Numbered from the stretch's first letter, positions 37,423-49,833 are shown. The stretch is 64,000 nt of DNA from Sipunculus nudus (GCA_026874595.1 CM049310.1:22730058-22794057), one strand, 5' to 3'. A program made the numbers and translations. The notes: generated by a model from the sequence alone, not told the origin.

Positions 37423-37719
37423 CTTGGACCGTTTAATACAAATATAGGGTCAGTTCTTTTCATTAATATAAAGCACCAATAGTAATAAAAATGAAACCAG
37501 AAAGGTCCGTGAGATTATTAAACATGTCAATAGATCCAACTTCATGATATTGAGACGTGAATATAATCAACTGATAATGAAGTCTTGCTCCCCTTACCCT
37601 TCATACATTATTCGTTAAAAAATGTATCGCTGCATATGAACATATTCGATCATATATCCACTCGGTGAAATTTTACCAGTTTTCTACACACACAGACATA
37701 CCCTCACACTCACACATAT

Positions 37720-37996
37720 ATAATGTACTGTACTATATATAGTTAGTTTGATTTCATAGTAATGTACTACAGTACTGTTTCGTGATTTCAGCTAACCAGC
37801 GCCGGCTCACTCTTCAGGTACAAAACGAAATAATCATATGTGAACTCAAGGAACAGTATACTGTCGTCAACAAAATAACCATATGATCATTTCAGTTTGT
37901 ATCTGAAGAGTGAGCCGGCTGGTTAGCTGAACTCACGAAACAGTAGAGTAGTACTACAATACTATGAAATCAAACTAACTGTATATAGTACATTAT
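37720..37996. mobile_element. Foldback element with about 100 bp arms
   Basis: The left arm (37720-37822) and right arm (37895-37996) are inverted copies, for example TTAGTTTGATTTCATAGTA versus TACTATGAAATCAAACTAA, and AGCCGGCTGGTTAGCTGA versus its diverged complement. The arms enclose a loop of about 70 bp. A related half-arm lies at 40424-40500 (CTTGATTTCATAGTATATG). Located just 3' of the sulfotransferase gene; non-coding. Confidence 0.7.
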
Positions 37997-39678
37997 TACT
38001 GCTCCCCTACATGGTAATGCACTTTCTCTATGATGTATTGAATTTATACATGTATTACATTGATTATATATATATATACACACACACAAACATGCACATT
38101 ACCCACATTTTTTTTTTGCTACCTCCAGTCCTGAGTTTCATGCACTGCGCCAGATATGTTACTCCTTCGGCGATCTTTAGGCGACACTTAAGTCAGCTAC
38201 AGGTCTGTTACGCAAAAAAAAATCTTATTTGATTGTTTTTCTTTTTCCGTTACAGCTCCTCAGGTGGAGAGTAAACCCTCAAAAGATATGTCAGATCTGA
38301 TCAAAGTGGTTCAGACCACGATATTCGGCGTTCAGCGTGAGGACATGCATCAACCCCTATACATATTACGCAAAATACAGTTGTGTTGACTCAGTTGATA
38401 TATAAATTGTAACATAATGTTCTGTATGTATGAAGTATTGGCACCTACTCTCAAGAAAAACAGATAATTGTAATCTAGCTCCACCGGCTCTTGTTAACAG
38501 CCTTGCAAGGTATGCTGGGAATTAAGGCTTAGGAGGGTCTCTTCATGGGCGACGTCATGATGATCTATCAGGGAACCACCATCTATCAGGTATTATTTGG
38601 TAATTTGCATAGATCCCCCTTCTAATATGCACCAGTCTTGTTTAATTACCCATGACCGGGAAGCATACCGAGTTTAAGGACAATTCATGGATCAACGTAA
38701 TAACTATGAGAAAATGACTAAATTGGTGTCAATTTGCAGTCTCACAGATATAAGTAAAATTTTGAAGAAAATGCAAAAAAAAGAGAGAGAAGATAAATTT
38801 ATAAAGACAGCACAACCAGTCTTGTTCAGCTTAGAATACTCTCCATGATCAATAAGCATATAATCTACACCTAAGAAAGTAACACAAATTTTGTAACTTA
38901 GTAATATAAAAATATCCAAGTAAAATGCGTACATCCTGGGTATATATATACAGATAGATATGAAGCAGATACAAATGCTGTAAATTTTTAATTAAAAAGA
39001 AATCTTTTTCACGGGGAATTCGAAGTCACTAGTCTCTTTTCAACAATAAACTGGCAATAAACATGTTCAATAAATATGCACAGCAATTTATGCTATTGTT
39101 TGTAGAGAGAGTGGGGCTTTGTGTGAAAGTTTGACTTTAAATTGACCATATCTAAATTGATAACATCTAAGTAACATTACTGTAGAACTGTTGTCAGATT
39201 ATATACAGTGTATGTCCAAACTTTACATGTTGATCGTCTTAAAGCTGTAAATGGGGAAAATTAAAACATAATAATTTCAAGAACTATAGCTGGATGCTCA
39301 AAAATGTATAAAAGTATTTTTTATGGCTCGCAGGATATAGGTCACTTTGCTTTAAATAAATCATCAAGGATATTTTCTCCGAGGAGATTAAAGTCTGAAG
39401 TCTTTTAGGTTCAAAGGTTACTATTTGTGCCCTGTTAGTCGAGTTGCCATGCAGTAGGGGTATCTATGAATAATCTATTTGACAAAGTTTTGTGATGGAT
39501 TTATGAGGGTAGGGGTCCATGGATACTTTTTGATTTGGGTTGTCCTCATGACGACCTTGGACAACTTTTGGTAATATGCAAACTGATTAGGGTCGCCTTG
39601 ATAAAAATTCTGTTTTCTTCCATATCTCAAGAACTAACAATGATAATTGGTCAAATATTGTGCCCAGAACTAGGTTTG

Positions 39679-39683
<5 letters not shown>

Positions 39684-39737
<54 letters not shown>
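39684..39737. repeat. (TA)n microsatellite
   Basis: About 27 uninterrupted TA units in intergenic DNA. The ORF reading Tyr-Ile repeatedly across it is not a gene. Confidence 0.95.
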
Positions 39738-39739
<2 letters not shown>

Positions 39740-40190
39740 TAATAATGCTGTGCCATATGGGAGAACCTTATTCATGAGAGCAGTGTTAAAGACAAAAAGC
39801 TAAGAAAGGGACCCAAGAACGAGACCATATATGTTAACCTAACTATAGCATCTTCTCCTTTGTACCACAATTAACATTCACACAAAATATCAGCAAATCC
39901 TAAAAAAACTGTTTTTTTTTTACGACCAGACCAACAGACAGACAGGCAGTGAAGACAAAGTTAAAATTTAACAGAGACCAAATCAATGAATGGTGGGTGC
40001 TTTATAAATCACATTTTCTTTCTGCTCTCAAAGTTGCAACCATGACGGTGAACTTGACCATTTCGCTTTTAGACTGTGACCAGTGGGACCTGGACAGTCA
40101 AGGGGTAAAATGCTCGCTTCTCTCTCATTGCGACCCGGATTTGATCGGGATGGCTATATGAGTGTTGGTTTTATTATTATATTATTATAA

Positions 40191-40283
40191 GAGGAAACCA
40201 GCGACCTTGGACGGGCCACATATAATAATAATTATATATTATTATTATATTTGGTCCGTCCAAGGCCGCTGCATGGTTTCCTC
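40191..40283. repeat. Hairpin-forming inverted repeat with AT-rich loop
   Basis: GAGGAAACCAGCGACCTTGG at 40191-40210 pairs with CCAAGG...TGGTTTCCTC ending at 40283. The loop is made of TAATAATAAT units. Such a 93 bp cruciform-prone unit resembles a tiny MITE; no target-site duplication was resolved. Confidence 0.6.
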
Positions 40284-40371
40284 TGGATTCTCCGGTTACT
40301 CCACGAAAGTCTCCACCCTAGTCAAGGGAATTACTTCCGGTTAGTAATATTAAATATTTGTAAAATCAATT

Positions 40372-40373
<2 letters not shown>

Positions 40374-40418
<45 letters not shown>
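40374..40418. repeat. (CA)n(TA)n microsatellite
   Basis: About 17 CA units followed by about 5 TA units. Confidence 0.9.
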
Positions 40419-40419
<1 letters not shown>

Positions 40420-40999
40420 GCTTGATTTCATAGTATATGTACTACGTACGAGAAGATAAATAAGTCAGCTTGTCAGCTGTGCTTACTCATCAGGCCTGTA
40501 CAAACAGAAATGATCATATTTAAAATAATATCTCAGGGGCTTATAGACTATAAACTAGCAAATATTGGTCTTGAGACAAGACCCGTCTAACGACCTTCAT
40601 CACAGGCACTAATAGGTTAATTCTTAGGTCTGAAATCGTCATTATAATGATGGTGAAGAAAACATGCACCTACTGTGGTGGTGGACCGGACCACCCCCCT
40701 CCTCCGCACTTCTAATTTTCAGCATCTTTTCCATGAGGTATTTCAAACTTAATTTTAAATAGTAAAATTTACTAAACATGCAAAGTTTTAGAAAAAAACA
40801 GTCAAACATTTTCTTCAGAGCTGTAATTGAGATTTATGAAATCTCACCCTTAAAAATAACATAAGATTTATGATGGGATTATTCAGAATTATAGGAATTA
40901 TCGCTTTTTCTACCCCCCCCCCCCCCCTTACAAAAAAAAAGAATAATTTAAGTTCACATGTGAGCATAGGGTCCTTGGGTCCTTGTTTATTTTTTAATC

Positions 41000-41117
41000 G
41001 ATCGTCACTAGCGGCAGATGGCGCTAGCGAACGGTATGAGCTCCTGGGTATCAGAGACGACGGGCGCGATCAGCATAGGAGAGCTCCGGAGAGAAATACT
41101 CGGCGAGTCGAACCTAT
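41000..41117 (+). promoter_or_regulatory. Likely promoter and non-coding first exon of the ZDHHC24-like gene
   Basis: A GC-rich island in AT-rich DNA contains GCGGCAGATGGCGCTAGC (41009-41026, YY1/CTCF-like). It ends in a donor-like CCTAT|GTAAGG at 41117/41118. The next good acceptor is TTCTTTTTCAG at 42640-42650, five bases before the DHHC ATG, so a 1.5 kb 5'-UTR intron is inferred. An ATG at 41036 in this exon would read out of frame with the DHHC protein. Poly-C (40913-40927) and poly-G (41526-41541) runs flank it. Confidence 0.45.
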
Positions 41118-42654
41118 GTAAGGTTCTTTGGGAATTTTGGCCGCTTTGTAAACAGTAACATTGTTTATGTACATTTTATGCCACTTTGTGTCAGATACAC
41201 ATATCGGTAACCTTTAGATCAATTACTGAATCAGTTGTCATTCTGGTCACGACAGGTACAGCCTACAGGTATAACCAGACCGGGTGTCTTCTCTTTGCAG
41301 TCACTCTCGAATCTCGTGACTTTTAATAATATAGAGTTATTGATAGAGTACATATAGAATAACCCACGCACTTTTCTGAAATTTTGAAGCTATTCTAGAC
41401 AGAAAGTGATTCTTTTCGTCTTAATCTCCTTGCCACTTGCCTATTGCCAATTCAGAGTCTGCAGACTGCACCACAGTCCACAGTTACCAGAAATCACAGT
41501 CATTCGAATCCCTATCTTAGGGAATGGGGGGGGGGGGGGGGAAGAAACAGAACATATTACTCCTCTGTAGTCAAACATGCTATCTCTTTACAAAGTTACT
41601 ACATGAAGCACATCTATATATTCATTTAGTGCACAGTATGTCCATTTCTTTAAAACGTAACCACAATTGACACAAATAGGGATTTAAGTGACTGCATAAA
41701 TTGTACAATTTCTCATCGCTTCTTTCCCCCTCCCCCCCCCCCCAAAAAAAAACACCACAGTCACCAGTGTTTTGGGTACCTTACTCTTTATAAATAATAG
41801 GTCATTACACTTCACACTTTGTTCCCGCTTTATCAACTTATAATGACATGAAGACTTTCATTGTAGCTGTGTAACTGTTGCCAGGAAGACACATAACAGC
41901 CAGCGCCCAAACGAGTACTCAGAGCCAATATTATTACATTTCATTTTGACTGACAGCTGACTGGCTACCTGCATGCACAGGGCCCTGTGCCAATGGGGTG
42001 TCAGGATTTTTCTTTGTGAGCCTGTGGCCTATGTAAGCAGGATCAAAATGGAAGTGTAATGATCTATTATTTGATAAGACTAAAAGAGTATAGGCACCTG
42101 GGACAAATCAACACAAAACACTCCCAAGATTAAAGCAGAAAAGTTACATAACCAACTCAATAAATAATCATTTGTTGAATATATATAATTATATGCAATT
42201 TTGTATCATAATTATACAAAATAAAAGTTAAACAAGCTCTTTCATGTTCAGTCAGTTTACAGGTGGACATGGCAGCCATTATGCCAGCTATGGTGGCATA
42301 AGTCGCCATCAGGCTCAGCACTAGAAAAGCTGTGTGGTCCAAAATGGACAAAATACTCTTTTGTTTACTTTCATTTCACCAAGTATAGCCAAAATGCTGC
42401 TTTGGCATTTATATTAAATTGATGATAATGTATCGATAGATACCAGTTTTTGGCTTCAAATCTGAATTTAAAGGAATGTTTCATGACCTGTATCCAAAAC
42501 ACTTGTGCCAGTTTTACAGTCTGCGACTATTAGTAATTAGTATTACATATTAGTATGAAGTATGGGAGGTATGATCATAGGGTTAAGATATTTTCAATTT
42601 TACAAAAGTAAAATTACAGCAAATTTGATGTTAATTCTATTCTTTTTCAGATCC

Positions 42655-43506
42655 ATGGCAGGGACCAAGAGCTTGCGATCTTATCTGCCTCAGACGTCAG
42701 TTGACTGGACTGCGTTTGTATTTATGGTGGTCATGGTCCACGTTATCTGTCTTTTTGAGCTTCTAGTGGTTTTAAATGAATCTCACCACAATTACAACCT
42801 GGAATACATCGGACATGTGTGCCTAGGTGTCTACTTGTACATAAATGTAATCACAAACATGGTGTTGGTGATCACAACGGATGCCACCAGTGGAAGTGTT
42901 ATTCTGCCCAGTGTCCTTAAACCAGGCTGGCGGTTCTGCAGTGTCTGCGAGGCTAATGCTCCACCGAGATCATTCCACTGTAGCTTTTGTAAGACATGCA
43001 TACTGAGACGTGATCATCATTGTGTATTTACTGGAAACTGTATTGGACATACAAATCAAAGATACTACATAGGACTAATTAGCTTCTTGTGCCTTGGGGC
43101 GTTGTACTGTGACTACCTTCACATAGAATACACCTGGGAAATTGTGGGTGGGCTGAACTTTCGTTCATTATTCACCTTGGTTTTACCATTGTTTGCCTAT
43201 GCCTTGGGATACGCTGGTGCATTCACATTCTCAGTTGCCTTTATATCATCTTTAAGTCTCATTGGTTTCCTTCTGCTGGCTGTTCTGACGTCATATCACA
43301 TAATTAACATTTTAAACGGCCAAACTGTATTTGAAAGAGCTCGTGGAATCAAAGATTACAATTATGGCTGGAAAGAAAATCTGAGACAGGTTTTTGGAGA
43401 CAGATGGATTCTCTCCTGGCTTTTACCATGGCTTTCACTCCCACTACCCAGCAACGGTATTGATTTCATGTCAAAATACAGTCAGGAAAATGTAAAGGAC
43501 ATGTGA
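42655..43506 (+). CDS. DHHC palmitoyltransferase, ZDHHC24-like
   Basis: A single coding exon of 283 aa. It transfers palmitate from CoA to cysteines of membrane-associated proteins. Two N-terminal membrane segments (about 19-40, 54-73) precede the cysteine-rich domain FCSVCEANAPPRSFHCSFCK and the catalytic D120-H121-H122-C123, followed by NCIGHTNQRYY. Further membrane segments follow (about 138-155, 165-185, 190-220). The TTxE-like element is GQTVFERARG, and the tail SLPLPSNGIDF matches the end of human ZDHHC24 (SPLPGDGITF type) closely. The start was set at the ATG five bases after a strong acceptor; the open frame that continues upstream to 42562 is intron. AATAAA candidates are at 43670-43675 and 45002-45007. 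Length matches ZDHHC24 (about 284 aa). Confidence 0.9.
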   Translation: MAGTKSLRSYLPQTSVDWTAFVFMVVMVHVICLFELLVVLNESHHNYNLEYIGHVCLGVYLYINVITNMVLVITTDATSGSVILPSVLKPGWRFCSVCEANAPPRSFHCSFCKTCILRRDHHCVFTGNCIGHTNQRYYIGLISFLCLGALYCDYLHIEYTWEIVGGLNFRSLFTLVLPLFAYALGYAGAFTFSVAFISSLSLIGFLLLAVLTSYHIINILNGQTVFERARGIKDYNYGWKENLRQVFGDRWILSWLLPWLSLPLPSNGIDFMSKYSQENVKDM

Positions 43507-46250
43507 TGAAACCATTTGGAAGAATTGGCAGAATAGGTCAGAGAATGGTCTTATTTTACCGTGTTTTTCTTGGTTATGTTGGTAGGACTGTTGTATTAGC
43601 CTAAAGTAGTGTTTCCCAGACTTTCAGTATGAGGAATGCAGATTTTATGGAGATTCTTGAATTTTGAAAAATAAATGAATATTTATCTGTTTGAAGCATC
43701 TTGACACTGATGCTGCAGCTGACAAAAATTTATTAGGGAAAAACTGATAAAAATACTGATCCTCATCTAAGAAAATGAAGTAGGATGTGTAATGTTAAAA
43801 AAATAAGGTATTATGTCTACAGTGTAGGTTAATTATAACCAAGTTTAGATATATGATATTTCACAGTGAACTCAGAAATGGAATTGGAGCCTATAATTCT
43901 AATTATTAATATATATTAGTATCAGTATATAAAAATTATTCTCTGAATATCAGGGGGTATGATTACATTGACCACCCCCCCTTGTACCCATATTCCACAT
44001 ACAGCAAGTCTGGCAAGTGCCACTTAGGTTCATAGGTACAGCCCCCTGTGATCCAGGATTATATAATGTGATAGATGTAGTTTTTTTTAGAGCCAGATCA
44101 AGAATTACTGATCAGATGTCTTTGATCATACTTGTATAATGACAGTGAACCATCCGTCCAGTCATCATGTGATATAATATTGTGTCTGCCCTAACTACCC
44201 CCTAATTCAAAACAGGTGATTAAGATTCTACATGTTTCATCTGAAAAACATGGTTGCTGAAAAAAAATAAGTTTTGCTGCACATTTCCAGTTTAGTCCTC
44301 TTGAAAAAAATCAAAAGTTTGTGACCAGATTGATGTTCATGCAGGTGTTGATGTAAAATAAAAGGTTACTTCTCTTTACTCTTTATATGATGACCTCCCC
44401 AGCTTTACTCTCCACATCACACAGCCCATGTTTTTGTCAGAGCTGTGGCCATTTAAATAATTAATCATCTGGTCATAATTATTTTTATTCAGACCAAGGA
44501 CGCACATCAACTGAATTTAACCACTGATAAACAGGATGACACTGATGAACAATGGATAATTTAAAAGATCAACCTGAGGTTATAGCATTACAAAAGTTGT
44601 GGGTCCACTATGGTTGATAAAACAGAAGAATAAGGTACATAGTGTCTATAGGATATTTTGAGCTAATTTTTGTATGGGTAACAGGCTAAATGAGAAAAAC
44701 TTAATGGTGACCTATGGATCCACATCTTGTAAGCTATACCATTGTAAAGATAACCAATATTGGCTATGTATTACATAAAGCACTGACTTGGTTGTGTGCT
44801 TTCGAGTCCTCATTGTTTTGATATTTAATGACAGACATGTCTGGATATTATTTCATCATCAAATAATCTGCAGTGATACAAGTATTTTAATGATCTTTTC
44901 AATGATCTTTTTTATCAAGGAAGTTTAAGTGCATGAGGAATTTAAGGAATAGCTTCTGTAGGCTGGTTAAGTACTTTTCATTAACATGTGTATTAATTGT
45001 AAATAAATTCTGTGTTTATATTTAAAGAATTTCTTTCCTGTTTGATTTAAGTGTTGCACAGTTCATGTTTGTCCATAACATGATCTGTATCATAGGATGC
45101 CAATAGATAAGGCATTCAGAGTGGTGTAAAGATGAATCAGGAACCTAGGGATAATATTCTAAAGCGGCATTTATATATGAATTGTGAAAGCTAGGCCTAC
45201 ATATGGTTATGTGTATATAATCCAGATCAAATGAATGTCCATGATGCTTGCCAACTTCACTGTAAAGTCATTGAATAAACAACCAGTGGATATTCTTGTT
45301 CATTATCAGATAATGTAAGATATTATCATATTTTTAGTTTATGGCTAGCATAAAAGATCTGTTATAATTTAAAAGATCAATCTTTTTGCTCTTGCTATTT
45401 GAAGCTATGGGCATACAAAACATACACAAGTATAAAGGACTATTTATCAGTGTAAATGGAAAAACTTTAAAAATTTGGAAAACTTGTTTTGCATAAATAA
45501 CAAAATTTAATCCCTTGATTGTGATCAAAATGCTGTTTCAAAGTATCTGATTATAAGCTTACTGTATGAGCATTCTTTTATAAATTGGCAGTAATGGAGT
45601 TGGGAGACCTCAGAACATGATTTAGGGATACAAGCTAAAACTGTCAGAGAAATGTGTTCATATATGGAACACCTGAAGTAGTGTTGTATTAATTTGTTGC
45701 TTTTTTTTGTATCATGGTTTAATTTATTTAGTTTGAAGAAAGTGTTCCTCACTTTAAATTGTTGAGCATATTTCTTTAATGCATTTAGCTGTGTAACAAT
45801 AAAACATAGTTAACTGCAAGTCATAGGTGAGGGTATGTAAGGTTTTAGGCAGTTAAAGGCAGTTTTAGGCAGGTTATAACCTATTTTAGGCAGTTAAAGG
45901 CAGGTTTTAGGCTCTGCCCTGCCGAAAACAGGTTTTGGGCAGCCTAAAACCCAACCCTGAAAGTCAACTATCCAGAGTATACCTGTATACCATTATATTT
46001 TATGCAATTTATTGTTTATGTTGACACTTTTGAGTATATATCAATACTCAAGTACTTGTGTACTTTGTACATGTATATATTTTTTTTCTTACTGTGCCCC
46101 CTTATGCACACTCTTTCATTTAAAGCATACCTTCAGGCTCTTCTGCTTCACAGAAAATTATACAATCACAAAGTCCCAGAAAGTCCTATTTGTATACAAA
46201 GGTTCTGACAAAAATAAAATGCTCACAATCTTGATTATAACATTTGATAA
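43507..46250. other. Intergenic and 3' UTR sequence downstream of the DHHC gene
   Basis: The early part is probably 3' UTR. A dispersed repeat shared with 32880-33010 lies at about 43935-43995 (CAGGGGG...ATGATTACATTGACCA). A short minisatellite lies at 45836-45955. No other gene is seen. Confidence 0.55.
45836..45955 (+). repeat. Minisatellite of TTTTAGGCAGTTAAAGGCAG units
   Basis: About five imperfect units of GGCAGTTTTAGGCAG/GTTAAAGGCAG, the last inverted in part (GGCAGCCTAAAACCC). Confidence 0.8.
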
Positions 46251-46682
46251 GTGTCACATTGGCGTTACTGCACATATGTATTACCAGATATTAAGCTTAT
46301 ATTGCATACGTATGGATTTGGTCATGCATGGTTAGAACAGGGAGTTAGTGATGAAAAGTTGTTCGTTGATATGTTTTTACAAAAAGTCAAAGACATAAAA
46401 AAGCAAGAGATGTTAACTGAAATAAAGGAAAAATCCAAACTCAGTATTTATAGCGAGATTAAATCAGGCATTGAACCAGAACGATACTTAAATAATATCC
46501 CATACATCTATAGATAGGTAAATTCTGACTAAGTAGCCATGAATAGGAGACTGAGGTAGGCAGGAGAAGTAATATTCCAGTTAATATGAGACTGTAAATT
46601 TTGTGAGAATGATAAGGTTGAAGGTGAGGCCCATATTCTTTTCAAGTGTACCAGATATAAAGATTTAAGGAACAGTTTTTAG
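46251..46682 (+). pseudogene. Non-LTR retrotransposon C-terminal relic, part 1
   Basis: The reading frame includes YGFGHAWLEQGVSDEKLFVD, then a KVKDIKKQEM segment. After stops and shifts come IPVNMRL and CENDKVEGEAHILFKCTRYK (46575-46660), the cysteine/histidine tail (zf-RVT-like) common at the end of LINE ORF2 proteins in invertebrates. Stops (for example TAA and TGA near 46595-46605) show it is dead. It is interrupted at about 46683 by another repeat and seems to continue at 47190-47290. Confidence 0.65.
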
Positions 46683-47185
46683 CGAACCTGTGAGCTTATG
46701 TGATGGTGTGGCGTCGTCCGGCATCCGTCCGTCGTCTGAACGTTAACCCATACTATCTTGAAAACGGCAAGAGTTAGCATCACCAAATTTTATGCAAAAA
46801 TTAGTCATTTAAAAAACTCTATCGGATTTTGCTTATTTTTTGGCTAACTGCATGTTCTTAGATTTTATAGGGAAAAAGCTAAAAAAGCTTTAAAAATCTT
46901 CTGCTCTGAAATTGTTCAGCCAAATTGTCCAATATTTCACAGAAATGATCCCTGGAACAATCTTTCTCAAGTTTGTTCGAATGGTTTAAGTTCAGTGATT
47001 TTTGGCCGAGTTACAGGAAGTTGAACTTAGTCATCTGTCCAAAAAAGCATACTAAAATTACAATCTCAGAAATAGCTGGAGCTATCATCACCAAATTATA
47101 TGCCAGTGTTGTTTACATGAGACATATCTGAAAATTAGGTATTTGTGGCGCCATCTTTTTTTGTACGGGGGTCATTGGTCGTCTT
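46683..47185 (+). repeat. Dispersed repeat inserted in the LINE relic
   Basis: The inverse of the family at 9000-9545. It starts GCGAACCTGTGAGCTTATG and ends near GTACGGGGGTCATTGG, with the middle phrases CACAGAAATGATCCCTGG and GAGTTACAGGAAGTTGAAC shared. LINE-like coding (FDKKFMNINNKKILAKV) resumes after it. Confidence 0.6.
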
Positions 47186-47329
47186 TTATTATTCTAGATA
47201 TTTTGATAAAAAGTTTATGAATATTAATAATAAAAAAATTTTAGCCAAAGTCTTTCAGTATGTGTTAACAGATATACCAACAGGCCAAGACTGAATCCGT
47301 ATCTTTAAATAGGTTGAGAAACTGCCAAC

Positions 47330-47589
47330 TCTTTCAGATTTGGCAACAGATCAAGAGTTCATTCAGTGCAGCCAGATATAGGTCAAGAGTTCATTCAGTG
47401 CAGCCAAGCACAAGGCATGTGATCACCTTATGGGTGACATGTGAACACCTCATGGGCACCATGTGATCACTTCATGGGTGTCAAGCCCCTCAAGGCAGGG
47501 CCCCTGCATGGGTTTATGCAGTTTATGCAATGGTGTGGCTACTATTTCAGATTTGGCAATAGGCTAGAGGTCAGTCTGGATCTATTTAT
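47330..47589 (+). repeat. CTTTGGCAGACTGCC / GTTCACTCAGTGCAGCC modules
   Basis: Start of the interspersed family that runs into the duplicated segment. Units contain CAACAGGTCAAGAGTTCAYT and CAGTGCAGCCAG. The inverse is at 7640-7930. Confidence 0.6.
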
Positions 47590-48711
47590 AGCTTTGGTAG
47601 ACTGCCAACTGTATCAGATTAGGCAACAGGTCAAGAGTTCACTCAGTGCAGCCAGGTATGGTCAGGAGTTTACTCAGTGCAGTAGCTGCATTCTATTTAT
47701 AGCTTTGGCAGACTGCCTACTGTGTCAGATTATGCAACAGGTCAAGAGTTCACTCAGTGCAGCCAGGTACAGGTCAAAAGTTCACTCAGTCTAGCCAGGT
47801 GCAGGTCATGAGTTCACTCAGTGCAGTAGCCTGAGCAAGCAATTTATCACTGTTCACTCGGGGCAACAGCCTTTCTCACCTAAGCCTGTTCAGCCCCATG
47901 CATCAGACTCAAGGTAAGTTTGATGCATTGGCCTAATATTTTGACCTGTCTGTGTCTTTGATGGCTTTCTCGCTCACAAGATAGGTGTCGCCACCTACAA
48001 TGACTTTTGCACAGTGTGTGTCCCTGCGTTTTTCTCAGGAGGGATTTGATATATCAGTCTGAAATTGGGCATATGTCTACATCTCTGATAGCTTCGTTGT
48101 ATACAAGACTGGTGGTGCCAGCTACAACTTTTTAGTGTTGTGTGCACCCATGCCAGAATTTCAGTAGTGATGTTTGTTTGTTTCTTATTCAAAATGTTTA
48201 GTACTTGCATTGTTCATATACATGAAAAGTAATGGTCCACCATTGAAGCATTATACCTGGTGTTTTTCCCCAATGCACAGGTTCGCATTAGGCCTGTAGG
48301 CCTTGTTTGCATTTATACAGAATTTTCCACAAAATTTGTATGGGCTTGTCCAGATTTTTGGAATACAAAATCACAGGTTACAAACTGATTTAGGTAAATA
48401 TTTATTTCAAATAAATAAAAGAGTAAGACAGGAAAAATTTCACAAAATTTTATTTCATATAGTAGTACTTTAAATTAATATATTTATTGAACATTGTGAT
48501 TTATGTATAACTGAAAATTGTAAATATATACATTTGCGTTTATCATTGCTATTGTGTTCTTTTCTAGCACATGCATGTTACATCTTTTAACACAAATTAA
48601 CACTTAGTGATAGAAAGTGATGGCATACCTGTGTATATTTATGTTACTAGTGTTATTTGTACTTTGGGCCATGAGGTTTTTCTACAATAAATCTTTGATG
48701 TTGTTATTACC
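47590..48711. repeat. 1122 bp tandem duplication, copy 1
   Basis: Identical to 48712-49833 apart from about three substitutions seen by eye (near 47849, 47924 and 47988). Both copies start at AGCTTTGGTAGACTGCC and end TTGTTATTACC, and the four-base AGCT occurs at the start, junction and end. The unit includes interspersed-repeat modules, the AGGCCTGTAGGCCT terminus (48289-48302) and about 400 bp of unique AT-rich sequence. Confidence 0.95.
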
Positions 48712-49833
48712 AGCTTTGGTAGACTGCCAACTGTATCAGATTAGGCAACAGGTCAAGAGTTCACTCAGTGCAGCCAGGTATGGTCAGGAGTTTACTCAGT
48801 GCAGTAGCTGCATTCTATTTATAGCTTTGGCAGACTGCCTACTGTGTCAGATTATGCAACAGGTCAAGAGTTCACTCAGTGCAGCCAGGTACAGGTCAAA
48901 AGTTCACTCAGTCTAGCCAGGTGCAGGTCATGAGTTCACTCAGTGCAGTAGCCTGAGCAAGCAATTTATCACAGTTCACTCGGGGCAACAGCCTTTCTCA
49001 CCTAAGCCTGTTCAGCCCCATGCATCAGACTCAAGGTAAGTTTGATGTATTGGCCTAATATTTTGACCTGTCTGTGTCTTTGATGGCTTTCTCGCTCACA
49101 AGATAGGTGTCCCCACCTACAATGACTTTTGCACAGTGTGTGTCCCTGCGTTTTTCTCAGGAGGGATTTGATATATCAGTCTGAAATTGGGCATATGTCT
49201 ACATCTCTGATAGCTTCGTTGTATACAAGACTGGTGGTGCCAGCTACAACTTTTTAGTGTTGTGTGCACCCATGCCAGAATTTCAGTAGTGATGTTTGTT
49301 TGTTTCTTATTCAAAATGTTTAGTACTTGCATTGTTCATATACATGAAAAGTAATGGTCCACCATTGAAGCATTATACCTGGTGTTTTTCCCCAATGCAC
49401 AGGTTCGCATTAGGCCTGTAGGCCTTGTTTGCATTTATACAGAATTTTCCACAAAATTTGTATGGGCTTGTCCAGATTTTTGGAATACAAAATCACAGGT
49501 TACAAACTGATTTAGGTAAATATTTATTTCAAATAAATAAAAGAGTAAGACAGGAAAAATTTCACAAAATTTTATTTCATATAGTAGTACTTTAAATTAA
49601 TATATTTATTGAACATTGTGATTTATGTATAACTGAAAATTGTAAATATATACATTTGCGTTTATCATTGCTATTGTGTTCTTTTCTAGCACATGCATGT
49701 TACATCTTTTAACACAAATTAACACTTAGTGATAGAAAGTGATGGCATACCTGTGTATATTTATGTTACTAGTGTTATTTGTACTTTGGGCCATGAGGTT
49801 TTTCTACAATAAATCTTTGATGTTGTTATTACC
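48712..49833. repeat. 1122 bp tandem duplication, copy 2
   Basis: Direct neighbour of copy 1 with no spacer. It ends about 180 bp before the likely NFKBIL1 poly(A) signal (AATAAA on the minus strand, 50014-50019). Confidence 0.95.

Noticed and set aside
39684-39737. Tyr-Ile repeat protein
   Set aside because: Translation of a (TA)n microsatellite.
41036-41117. ATG in the first exon as start of the DHHC protein
   Set aside because: Splicing to 42651 would put it out of frame with the DHHC domain.
42562-42654. Upstream ATG extension of the DHHC protein
   Set aside because: The extension crosses a strong intron acceptor (TTCTTTTTCAG), has no membrane logic and makes the protein longer than its relatives.
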